Positions 6,102 through 12,519 of a stretch of DNA of 12,519 nucleotides are shown here, one piece after another (the stretch's first letter is position 1; every line of letters begins with the position of its first letter). The position numbers and the translations under genes are program-made. Origin of the DNA: Bacteroidales bacterium M6 (GTDB lineage: Bacteria; Bacteroidota; Bacteroidia; Bacteroidales; Muribaculaceae); the NCBI GenBank assembly GCA_001689485.1, contig LUJQ01000004.1:1-12519 (forward strand), in the 5' to 3' direction. The notes under the pieces were generated by a model that searched no databases, had not been told where the DNA came from, and was given only the letters and a program-made list of their open reading frames with translations.

Positions 6102-7961
6102 ATGGATAACACAAATCAGAGCGGCCGCCACGTGCGGTCGATGGAAAAAGTCGCCGTGAGGTTCTCAGGCGATTCCGGCGACGGGATGCAGCTCGCCGGC
6201 AACATTTTCACCAATGTTTCGGCGGGGCTTGGGAACTCGGTTTCCACGTTCCCCGACTATCCGGCTGAAATCCGCGCCCCGCAGGGTTCGCTCGGCGGCG
6301 TGAGCGGTTTCCAGGTGAGCGTGGGTTCGGGTGTGCACACCCCGGGCGATGAGTGCGACGTGCTTGTGGCGATGAATCCCGCAGCACTGAAGCAGAGCTA
6401 TAAGTTCCTGAAACCGGGCGGGGTGATTATCGTAGACATCGACTCGTTCAAGGAGGATGGCCTGAAAAAGGCCAAGTTCGCCACCGACGACCCCATCAAG
6501 GAGCTTGGCATCACGGCCCAGGTTGTGGAAGTGCCTGTAACGACCATGACCAAGGCTGCTTTGGCCGACAGCGGTATGGATAACAAGGCCGTTCTGAAGT
6601 GTCGCAACATCTTCACTCTCGGGTTGCTCTGCTGGCTGTTCGACCGCCCTGAAGAAGGTGCCCGCAAGATGTTGCAGGACAAATTCGCGAAAAAACCGGC
6701 GGTTTACGAGGCCAATGCCAAGGTGCTCCGTGCCGGTTATGATTACGGACACAATATACATGCCTCGGTTTCGACCTACCGTATCGATACGGACGAAATC
6801 TGCCCGGGCGTGTACACGGATATAAAGGGTAACGAGGCTACGGCATGGGGATTGATTATGGCTTCCGAGAAATCAGGCCGTCCCTTGTTCCTGGGCAGCT
6901 ATCCTATCACCCCCGCCACCGACATCCTGCATGAGCTTGCCAAACGCAAGGACCTCGGGGTAAAAGCCTGCCAGATGGAGGATGAAATCGCCGGTGTATG
7001 CTCGGCCATCGGTGCTTCGTTTGCGGGTTCGCTGGGAGTTACCTCGACGTCGGGCCCCGGCCTTGCGCTGAAGGGTGAGGCTATCGGCCTTGCCGTTATG
7101 GCCGAACTGCCGCTGGTGGTAATCGACGTGCAGCGCGGCGGCCCGTCGACGGGTCTGCCTACCAAGACCGAACAGACCGACCTTAACCAGGCTCTTTACG
7201 GGCGCAACGGCGAGTCGCCGCTGGCAGTTGTCGCCCCGTTGTCGCCTACCGATTGCTTTGACATGGCTTTCGAGGCGTCGCGTATTGCCATTGAGCATAT
7301 GACCCCCGTTATCCTGCTTTCGGATGCGTTTATCGGTAACGGTTCATCGGCATGGCGCATACCCGAGGCGGGTGAATATCCCGACATCCGGGTGCCTTAT
7401 GTGCCTGACGACGTGCGTGAAGGGTGGAGACCCTATATGCGCGACGCGGAGACCCTTTCGCGCTACTGGGCTATTCCCGGACGCGATAACCTTACCCACC
7501 GTCTCGGCGGCCTTGAAAAGGATGTGAAAACCGGGGCCATATCGACCGATCCCGCCAATCATGCCAAGATGGTGGATATCCGTCGTGAGAAGGTTGCCCG
7601 GATTGCGAACGACATTCCCGCGCAGGAGGTGCTTTGCGACACCCCGGAGGCAGAGACCCTGCTGATAGGATGGGGTGGCACATTCGGCCATCTCTACACT
7701 GCGGCCGAGGAACTTAACCGCGAGGGAGTGCCAGTTGCCCTGGCCCAGTTCCGCTACATCAACCCGTTGCCTGCCAACACCGGCGAAATCCTGCGCCGTT
7801 ACAAACGGGTGGTGGTGGCCGAGCTTAACACCGGCCAGTTTGCCGATTACCTGCAGGCACGTTTCCCCGATGTCGAAATCCGTCGCTTCAACAAGGTTGA
7901 AGGGCAGCCCTTCCTCGTAAGCGAGATTGTGGCCGGGGTAAAGCAGGAGATTGCGAAATAA
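6102..7961 (+). CDS. korA: 2-oxoglutarate:ferredoxin oxidoreductase, alpha (gamma-alpha fused) subunit
   Basis: Subunit of the enzyme that interconverts 2-oxoglutarate + CoA and succinyl-CoA + CO2 with ferredoxin as electron carrier. In anaerobes it replaces 2-oxoglutarate dehydrogenase and can run reductively to supply glutamate. The 619-residue protein is the usual gamma-alpha fusion. The gamma domain is about 16-205 (VRFSGDSGDGMQLAGNIF). The alpha pyrimidine-binding domain is about 243-430 (SYPITPATDILHELAKR, QMEDEIAG, TSTSGPGLALK, RGGPSTGLPTKTEQTDL), and a C-terminal domain covers about 520-615. ATG 6102 is the natural start. korB follows after 36 bases, indicating an operon. Related 2-oxoacid oxidoreductases share this architecture, so 2-oxoglutarate specificity is inferred from the overall form and the two-subunit organisation. 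Confidence 0.92.
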   Translation: MDNTNQSGRHVRSMEKVAVRFSGDSGDGMQLAGNIFTNVSAGLGNSVSTFPDYPAEIRAPQGSLGGVSGFQVSVGSGVHTPGDECDVLVAMNPAALKQSYKFLKPGGVIIVDIDSFKEDGLKKAKFATDDPIKELGITAQVVEVPVTTMTKAALADSGMDNKAVLKCRNIFTLGLLCWLFDRPEEGARKMLQDKFAKKPAVYEANAKVLRAGYDYGHNIHASVSTYRIDTDEICPGVYTDIKGNEATAWGLIMASEKSGRPLFLGSYPITPATDILHELAKRKDLGVKACQMEDEIAGVCSAIGASFAGSLGVTSTSGPGLALKGEAIGLAVMAELPLVVIDVQRGGPSTGLPTKTEQTDLNQALYGRNGESPLAVVAPLSPTDCFDMAFEASRIAIEHMTPVILLSDAFIGNGSSAWRIPEAGEYPDIRVPYVPDDVREGWRPYMRDAETLSRYWAIPGRDNLTHRLGGLEKDVKTGAISTDPANHAKMVDIRREKVARIANDIPAQEVLCDTPEAETLLIGWGGTFGHLYTAAEELNREGVPVALAQFRYINPLPANTGEILRRYKRVVVAELNTGQFADYLQARFPDVEIRRFNKVEGQPFLVSEIVAGVKQEIAK

Positions 7962-7997
7962 GGAACTGTAAAATCCAGATAAAAGAATTCAGAAGCT

Positions 7998-9002
7998 ATG
8001 TGTTTCACAGCTCAAGATTATAAAAGCGACCAGCCTGTGCGCTGGTGTGCCGGGTGCGGTGACCATGCCGTTCTCAACTCGCTTCACAAAGCGATGGCGA
8101 CCCTCGGGACTGCTCCCGAGAAAACCGCCGTTATTTCGGGTATAGGATGCTCGTCGCGTCTGCCCTATTACATGAACACTTTCGGGTTCCACACCATCCA
8201 TGGCCGTGCGGCAGCTGTTGCCACCGGTTTCAAGGTTGCTAACCCGGATATGTCGGTGTGGCAGATTTCGGGCGACGGCGACGGCCTCGCCATCGGCGGC
8301 AACCATTTTATCCATGCTGTGCGCCGTAATGTCGACATCAACATGTTGCTGCTCAACAACCGCATCTACGGGTTGACCAAAGGGCAGTATTCACCCACCT
8401 CGGAACGAGGTTTTGTGTCGAAATCGTCGCCTTACGGCACCACCGAAGACCCGTTTATCCCCGCCGAGCTGGTGTTCGGCGCCCGTGGCAATTTCTTTGC
8501 CCGTTCGATTGACGTGGATCTTGCAACCTCGCAGGAGGTTATGGTCGCTGCAGGCCGCCATAAAGGAGCCTCGGTTGTTGAAATCCTGCAAAACTGCATG
8601 ATTTACAATAACGGCATCCATGCGTATGTTGCCGATAAAGATGTCCGTGCAGAACGCACGATACATCTCCGCCACGGCGAGAAGATGGTTTTCGGCAAGG
8701 ATAACGACAAGGGGCTGGTGCGCGACGGATTCCTGGTGAAGGCTATAGAAATCGGCAAAGACGGGTGGACGATTGACGATGTGCTGGTTCACGACGCACA
8801 TGCCTCGTCAAACTTCCTTCACCAGCAGCTTGCCATGATGGACGGCCACGACCTCCCGCTGGCAGTGGGTGTGATACGCGATGTGGAAGCGCCCACCTAC
8901 AACGACGGTGTTTCGCAGCAGGTGGAAGAGGTGCGTGCCCGCAAGGGTTTCACATCACTGCGCGACATGATTCTTGCAGGTGACACCTGGACGGTGGAAT
9001 AA
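7998..9002 (+). CDS. korB: 2-oxoglutarate:ferredoxin oxidoreductase, beta subunit
   Basis: The thiamine-diphosphate-binding partner of KorA. The 334-residue protein has WCAGCGDH (16-23) and GIGCSSRLPYYM (48-59), which supply cysteines for the [4Fe-4S] cluster. GFHTIHGRAAAVATG (63-77) is a conserved active-site stretch. The TPP/Mg motif is GDGDGLAIGGNH (92-103) with the closing NN at 120-121, followed by IYGLTKGQYSPTS. Length and motif order are normal for KorB. No separate ferredoxin-like delta subunit is encoded next to it, as expected for the two-subunit type. It starts at ATG 7998 with no strong Shine-Dalgarno sequence. A strong hairpin follows the gene and probably ends the operon. Confidence 0.93.
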   Translation: MCFTAQDYKSDQPVRWCAGCGDHAVLNSLHKAMATLGTAPEKTAVISGIGCSSRLPYYMNTFGFHTIHGRAAAVATGFKVANPDMSVWQISGDGDGLAIGGNHFIHAVRRNVDINMLLLNNRIYGLTKGQYSPTSERGFVSKSSPYGTTEDPFIPAELVFGARGNFFARSIDVDLATSQEVMVAAGRHKGASVVEILQNCMIYNNGIHAYVADKDVRAERTIHLRHGEKMVFGKDNDKGLVRDGFLVKAIEIGKDGWTIDDVLVHDAHASSNFLHQQLAMMDGHDLPLAVGVIRDVEAPTYNDGVSQQVEEVRARKGFTSLRDMILAGDTWTVE

Positions 9003-9066
9003 TCCCCGCCCGTTTTTAATAAACTTTGGATAATCCGACAGCCTGTGTCTGGCGGAGATATATTGG

Positions 9067-9118
9067 AATCCCGCCCCGCGTCTACAGCATGCAAAGCCTG
9101 TGGACGCGGGGTGGGATT
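9067..9118 (+). terminator. long GC-rich hairpin after korB
   Basis: Bases 9067-9087 pair with 9098-9118 over 21 positions, with two G-U pairs and no mismatch, around a 10-base loop. The stem is very stable. Only TTTA follows, so it lacks a standard U-tract. It could act as a Rho-independent terminator of low efficiency, a 3' stabilising structure for korAB mRNA, or part of a small RNA. Bases 9003-9066 hold no gene I can see. Confidence 0.6.
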
Positions 9119-9140
9119 TAGAAATTGCATAAGGGGGAAT

Positions 9141-9179
9141 ATGGAAAGATTACTTATTGTTTACGATGATGATAGATAA
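9141..9179 (+). other. 12-codon upstream ORF overlapping the HAD gene start
   Basis: ATG 9141 is preceded by AAGGGGG (9131-9137), one of the better ribosome-binding sites in the window. It opens a 12-codon frame, MERLLIVYDDDR, ending at TAA 9177-9179. The stop lies just past the two candidate ATGs (9166, 9169) of the HAD gene in another frame. This arrangement could couple translation of the phosphatase to the mini-ORF. Whether it is translated is unknown. Confidence 0.35.
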
Positions 9180-9783
9180 AGATTACGCGTTGCTGTTTGA
9201 CCTGGGCGGGGTTATTGTCGACATCCGCCGCGAGGATTGTGTGGAAGCTTTCGAAAAGCTTGGTTTTGCCGATATTGCCGACTATCTTGGCGATTACGGG
9301 CAAAAGGGGCCATTCCTGCTTGTCGAAGAGGGTAAGATATCGGTTGAGGAGTTCCGCGCAGAGATGCGCAGCCATATCCCACATGCTGTTAGCGACGCAC
9401 AGATCGACGAGGCATTCAATGCTTTCATAACGCGGATTCCGCGCCACAGGCTGGAAACGTTGAGGCGGTTGCGTGCCGAGGGGAGGAAGCTGTATGTTAT
9501 CTCCAACACAAACCCCGTTATGTGGCATGGGAGGATTGCGGAGGAGTTCGCCCAGGAGGGGTTGACGGTGTATGATTATTTCGACGGGGTGGTCACATCG
9601 TTTGAAACGGGATGCTGCAAGCCGGAGCGGGCGATTTTCGACAGGGTTGTGAATGAGTGCGGAATCGACCCTTCAAGAACGGTGTTTTTCGATGATTCCG
9701 AAGCCAACTGCCGCAAGGGTGAGGAGTTAGGGTTCAAGGCCGTGCATGTCCGCCCTGGCACGGAGTTTGCCGATTTCATTTGA
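9169..9783 (+). CDS. HAD-family phosphatase, YihX-like
   Basis: A 204-residue cytoplasmic haloacid-dehalogenase-superfamily hydrolase of subfamily IA. Motif I is LFDLGGVIVDI with nucleophile D11. The second motif aspartate is replaced by glycine (G13), as is normal in the YihX / epoxide-hydrolase-N-like branch. A helical cap spans about 20-95. Motif II is VISNTN (S112), motif III is CKPERAIF (K151), and motif IV is TVFFDDSEAN (D175, D176). Pattern and length are close to E. coli YihX, an alpha-D-glucose-1-phosphate phosphatase of 199 residues. The substrate here is not proven. The start is ATG 9169 or 9166; the TTG at 9157 is unlikely. It probably forms a single-gene unit, bounded by the korB hairpin upstream and a hairpin with a T-run downstream. 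Confidence 0.85.
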   Translation: MIDKDYALLFDLGGVIVDIRREDCVEAFEKLGFADIADYLGDYGQKGPFLLVEEGKISVEEFRAEMRSHIPHAVSDAQIDEAFNAFITRIPRHRLETLRRLRAEGRKLYVISNTNPVMWHGRIAEEFAQEGLTVYDYFDGVVTSFETGCCKPERAIFDRVVNECGIDPSRTVFFDDSEANCRKGEELGFKAVHVRPGTEFADFI

Positions 9784-9810
9784 ACCGCCAGGCTGTTGCA
9801 GCCGTTTGGA

Positions 9811-9853
9811 CAATGAGATAAGGATTACTTCCATACATCTCGTTGACTTTTTG
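9811..9853 (+). terminator. hairpin with T-run after the HAD gene
   Basis: CAATGAGAT (9811-9819) pairs with ATCTCGTTG (9837-9845) over 9 positions including one G-U, with a 17-base loop, followed by ACTTTTTG. It resembles a modest intrinsic terminator for the phosphatase gene. It ends about 25 bases before the hydrolase ATG, so it might also act as a leader structure. A clear TAnnTTTG box for the hydrolase gene was not found in this gap. Confidence 0.4.
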
Positions 9854-9877
9854 TGAAAAGGATGTAAATCACTAATC

Positions 9878-10945
9878 ATGGGAGCTTTGAAAAGGATATT
9901 GCTGGTTGTGCTTGTATGCGTGTCGGCGGTGCTGCATATGTCGGCCGGCGGATGGCAACCCGATGTGCTGGGTGGCGGTTATGAGATGCGTAGCGTAGGC
10001 CATGGGTCGGATTATTCCGGTAAGGTTGTTTCGACTATTATCCGCAAAACGGTGGCTGACAGCACCGCCACGCAGCGTGGTGTGCTTTATGTGCACGGGT
10101 TCAACGATTATTTCTTCAATGCCTGTATGGGTGACGAGTTTGTCGCCCATGGTTATGATTTCTATGCTGTCGACCTGCGCAAATACGGGCGTTCGTTGCA
10201 GCCGGGGCAACATCCGTTCGAGGCTCGTGACATCAAGGAGTATTATCCCGATATAGATTCCGCACTCGTGGTTATGAAGGATGCGGGCATTGATGAAATC
10301 GTGCTGATGGGGCATTCGACCGGCGGATTGATATGCGCATGCTTTATGGCCGACAATCCCGACGCGCCTGTCGACGCACTTATTCTCAACAGCCCGTTCC
10401 TTGACTGGAACCTGGGATGGAAGGAGCGGCTGGTGCCGATGATTTCATGGTGGGGGATGGTGTCGCCCGACACACGGATACCGCAAGGGGAGTCAACGGC
10501 TTATGCCGAAAGCCTTTTGAAAAAATATCACGGCGACTGGGATTATAACACTGACTGGAAACTGGAACAGTCGCCCGACGTGACAGCCGGATGGGTGAGG
10601 GCTATAACGCGTGCCCAGCGTTCACTGCGTGGCGGCAAGGCCGATATAAGGATACCCATATTGCTGATGTATTCGTCGGAAAGCATCGACGGTGCCGAAT
10701 GGACAGAGGCGCACAATCGTGCCGACGGAGTGCTTGATGTGGCCGATATAAAGAAATACGGCATGCAGTTAGGGCCGCATGTGACATGTATGGAAGTTGT
10801 TGGCGGCCTGCACGACCTGATGCTTTCAAACAAGGCATTGCTTGCCGCGCTCTACCCCAGGGTGTTTGCATGGCTGGGCCGCAATGTGCCTCCCGTCAAT
10901 GCTTCCGGTGTTCGATGCGGGGGAAGAGTTTGCGGAGCCGCATGA
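9878..10945 (+). CDS. exported alpha/beta hydrolase (serine aminopeptidase S33/Hydrolase_4 type)
   Basis: A 355-residue protein with an N-terminal signal or anchor (hydrophobic 6-20 after MGALKR, then MSAGG). The alpha/beta-hydrolase core begins near residue 68, with the oxyanion-region motif LYVHGFNDYFF (70-80). The nucleophile elbow is MGHSTGG (S147), the probable acid is D287 in GVLDVAD, and the histidine is H312 in GGLHDLM, so the catalytic triad looks intact. Relatives are monoacylglycerol-lipase-like esterases and S33 peptidases; the substrate cannot be read from sequence. The fold should end near AWLGRN (331-336). The last 20 residues (VPPVNASGVRCGGRVCGAA region) are a tail, mostly encoded antisense to the 3' end of the permease gene. 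ATG 9878 is well placed before the signal sequence. Confidence 0.84.
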   Translation: MGALKRILLVVLVCVSAVLHMSAGGWQPDVLGGGYEMRSVGHGSDYSGKVVSTIIRKTVADSTATQRGVLYVHGFNDYFFNACMGDEFVAHGYDFYAVDLRKYGRSLQPGQHPFEARDIKEYYPDIDSALVVMKDAGIDEIVLMGHSTGGLICACFMADNPDAPVDALILNSPFLDWNLGWKERLVPMISWWGMVSPDTRIPQGESTAYAESLLKKYHGDWDYNTDWKLEQSPDVTAGWVRAITRAQRSLRGGKADIRIPILLMYSSESIDGAEWTEAHNRADGVLDVADIKKYGMQLGPHVTCMEVVGGLHDLMLSNKALLAALYPRVFAWLGRNVPPVNASGVRCGGRVCGAA

Positions 10946-11825
10946 GATGTTTGCCCACGGAACCGCCTGCCACGACCAGGGTGACTGCTACTATTATCAG
11001 TACGATACCGGTTGCGGAGCGTGGTGTGAGCTTTTCGCCGAACACCGTGATACCGATGATTACAGCCGTAACAGGCTCGAGCGCCCCGAGTATGGCTGTG
11101 GGTGTAGAGCCGATATATTGGATGGCCCTGGTGGTGCATAGCAGGGATATGGCCGTGGGGAATATTGCCAACGCCACAAGGTTCCCCCAAAGATACCATT
11201 GGGCCGGCAGTGCTATCGTACCTGACGCTATAAGGCGGATGGCGAACATAACCCATCCGAAAAGAAGCACATAGAAAGTTACTTTCACGGTAGGGAGGCT
11301 GTTGAGGCGTGAACGGTTAATGAACACGATATAGACCGCATAGGTGAGTGCCGACAGAAACACCATAATTGTGCCTGTTAGGCTGAGGGTGACCCCGTTT
11401 TCGCCGTTGTACAGCAGCCCGATACCTCCTAAGGCCAAAGCCATACACAGGATGGTGATAATGGTAAGCCGTTCGTGAAACACGCATGTCATCATCACTG
11501 CCACCATCACGGGATACACGAACAACAGGCTAGATGCAATCCCGGCATCCATATAATTATAGCTTTGGAATAGGAACAGCGATGAGAACGCCATCATGAT
11601 TCCCATCGCCACCAATGCCAGTGCCGGGCGTGGCTGAATGGCAAAGCTGCGTCCGCGCATTTTTATCATCGCCCCGAGGATGGGGATGGCGAACAGGTAT
11701 CGGAAGAATAGGACCGAATCCGCGTCCATCCCGCCGGCATAGAGCGGAAGTGCGAACAGCGGGTTCATCCCGTAGGTGGCTGCGGCAACTGTGCCTAGTA
11801 TGTATCCTTTGACTTTATTGTTCAT
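10896..11825 (-). CDS. EamA/DMT-superfamily permease
   Basis: A 309-residue inner-membrane protein with about ten hydrophobic segments, arranged as two EamA repeats (about 8-139 and 152-287). Features are AATYGMNPLFALPLY at the first helix, FRYLFAIPILG, FLFQSYNYMDAG, LLFVYPVMVAVMM, then TYAVYIVFINRS and the typical GALEPVTAVIIG (247-258). It ends in a basic tail, LRKLFPRIEHRKH. The family exports or imports small metabolites such as amino acids, but substrate cannot be assigned. I start at ATG 11825; an extension to TTG at 11843 would add residues encoded by the promoter box itself. The 3' end overlaps the convergent hydrolase gene by 50 bp. Confidence 0.87.
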   Translation of the reverse strand: MNNKVKGYILGTVAAATYGMNPLFALPLYAGGMDADSVLFFRYLFAIPILGAMIKMRGRSFAIQPRPALALVAMGIMMAFSSLFLFQSYNYMDAGIASSLLFVYPVMVAVMMTCVFHERLTIITILCMALALGGIGLLYNGENGVTLSLTGTIMVFLSALTYAVYIVFINRSRLNSLPTVKVTFYVLLFGWVMFAIRLIASGTIALPAQWYLWGNLVALAIFPTAISLLCTTRAIQYIGSTPTAILGALEPVTAVIIGITVFGEKLTPRSATGIVLIIVAVTLVVAGGSVGKHLMRLRKLFPRIEHRKH

Positions 11826-11830
11826 GGCTG

Positions 11831-11854
11831 CAAAGTTAGGCAAAATTCTTTGCC
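11831..11854 (-). promoter_or_regulatory. -7 box and operator-like dyad of the permease gene
   Basis: On the minus strand a perfect -7 box TAACTTTG (complement of 11831-11838) ends only five bases before the ATG at 11825, implying a leaderless or nearly leaderless mRNA. Directly upstream, within the promoter spacer, GGCAAA (11839-11844) and TTTGCC (11849-11854) form a perfect 6-bp dyad with a 4-base gap, a plausible repressor site. No good TTTG is seen 19-21 bases upstream, so an activator may be needed. Confidence 0.5.
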
Positions 11855-11892
11855 CCGTGGATTATGATATTGCAATAACATTTTTTGATTCG

Positions 11893-11910
11893 GGTATATA
11901 ATTATATGCC
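11893..11910. repeat. 18-base near-palindrome in the divergent intergenic region
   Basis: GGTATATAATTATATGCC is self-complementary at every position except one T-G pair. It lies in the 206-base gap between the divergent permease and sigma-factor genes. A smaller dyad, ATCAC-ATG-GTGAT, is at 11961-11973. Either could bind a regulator shared by the two genes. No gene is supported in 11826-12031, and the best sigma-gene promoter candidate (TTTG 11951 region) has a poor -7 match. Confidence 0.45.
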
Positions 11911-12031
11911 AAGCTGTTGTTGCTGCTTAAATGATGCATCAATCCAGGATTTTGGAAAAAATCACATGGTGATGAAACTTTCGGGGCTAAATATGCACCT
12001 AACGAGGCAAAGCAAACAAAACAAACGAAGT

Positions 12032-12519
12032 ATGACAGACCCACCAACAAACGAAAGGGATTTTGCCTCGCTCATAAAGCAGCACTCCCGAATCATCAAC
12101 AAGGTCAGCTATTTCTACGCTACCGACAAATTGCCGTTTGATGACCTCAGGCAAGAAATCCATGTCAACATATGGTTGGGGTTGAAACAGTTCCGTGGGG
12201 ATTGCAAATTATCGACATGGGTTTACCGGGTGGCGGTGAACTCGGCACTCATGGCCTTGCGCTCATCAAAGCCAAAAATAGAAACCGTATCGCTTGACTT
12301 CGGTCTGCTCGAAGTATCAACCGAAATCGACGATGCGCAAAAAGAGAATCTTCAAGCCTTGCACTCTCTGATTAACAGACTTGAAGATATTGAGAAAGCT
12401 GTTATTCTCCTTTGGCTTGATGAATATTCGTATGATGAAATAGCCGACACCCTCGGACTTAAACGCAACACCGTTGCTGTAAAAATTCACCGCATTAAAG
12501 AAAAACTCTCAAAACAGAT
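12032..12519 (+). CDS. ECF-type RNA polymerase sigma factor, partial at the right edge
   Basis: The frame opens at ATG 12032 and runs 162 codons to the end of the window without a stop, so the 3' end is missing, though probably by only a few residues. Region 2 (about 10-78) shows FASLIKQHSRIINKVSYFY, DLRQEIHVNIWLGLKQFRG and STWVYRVAVNSAL, corresponding to core binding and -10 recognition. Region 4 (about 108-162) shows INRLEDIEKAVILLWLDEYS, then the helix-turn-helix YDEIADTLGLKRNTVAVKIHRIKEKL for -35 recognition. No region 3 is present, defining the ECF class. The start is preceded by an A-rich stretch and not a Shine-Dalgarno sequence. In Bacteroidales such genes are often followed by a membrane anti-sigma or small hypothetical protein, which would lie beyond this window. 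Confidence 0.9.
   Translation, partial: MTDPPTNERDFASLIKQHSRIINKVSYFYATDKLPFDDLRQEIHVNIWLGLKQFRGDCKLSTWVYRVAVNSALMALRSSKPKIETVSLDFGLLEVSTEIDDAQKENLQALHSLINRLEDIEKAVILLWLDEYSYDEIADTLGLKRNTVAVKIHRIKEKLSKQ

Noticed and set aside
6165..6761. 198-codon antisense frame in korA and similar frames within korA and korB
   Set aside because: These are shadows of GC-rich coding sequence; the sense frames contain full KorA/KorB motifs.
10786..11274. 162-codon plus-strand frame across the hydrolase/permease junction
   Set aside because: It is antisense to the permease and out of frame with the hydrolase, has no domain, and its composition fits a shadow.
11862..12050. 62-codon minus-strand frame in the divergent gap
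   Set aside because: It covers the dyads and the start of the sigma gene, begins at an unlikely start, and shows no domain or ribosome site.

Overview
The window reads as a chromosomal segment of an anaerobic Bacteroidota bacterium, most likely a gut Bacteroidales of the Muribaculaceae type. Three things point there. Several genes are preceded by the Bacteroidota promoter pattern (TTTG, about 19 bases, TAnnTTTG). The protein set is typical of the group (two-subunit ferredoxin-linked KorAB, DUF1573 secreted proteins, WYL regulator, Bacteroidales-type EamA permease). Most starts lack a clear Shine-Dalgarno sequence. The genus is an inference; no rRNA or other taxonomic marker is present.

Layout. 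1-146: GC-rich dyads and the rlmN promoter. 147-1193: rlmN, the radical-SAM 23S rRNA/tRNA adenine-C2 methyltransferase. 1297-2774: two tightly packed genes for exported DUF1573 proteins. 2822-3712: a WYL-domain transcriptional regulator. 3870-5615 (minus): an AT-rich gene for a secreted protein whose N-terminal domain looks like a HExxH zinc peptidase that has lost its catalytic residues. 5723-5890: a broken second copy of the 3' part of the WYL gene with an exact 300-base in-frame deletion, so the AT-rich gene lies between two copies of the same sequence. 6102-9002: korA-korB, 2-oxoglutarate:ferredoxin oxidoreductase, followed by a strong hairpin. 9169-9783: a YihX-like HAD phosphatase. 9878-10945: an exported alpha/beta hydrolase. 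10896-11825 (minus): an EamA/DMT permease whose 3' end overlaps the hydrolase gene by 50 bp. 12032-12519: an ECF sigma factor that runs off the right edge.

How the genes relate. korA and korB form one enzyme (2-oxoglutarate + CoA + oxidised ferredoxin <-> succinyl-CoA + CO2 + reduced ferredoxin). The two DUF1573 genes are two bases apart and are probably co-translated. The other genes look like independent housekeeping or accessory units. The accessory part is 2.8-5.9 kb: regulator, antisense AT-rich secreted protein and regulator remnant. That is where the most unusual signals lie. No CRISPR array, tRNA, rRNA, transposase or phage gene was seen.
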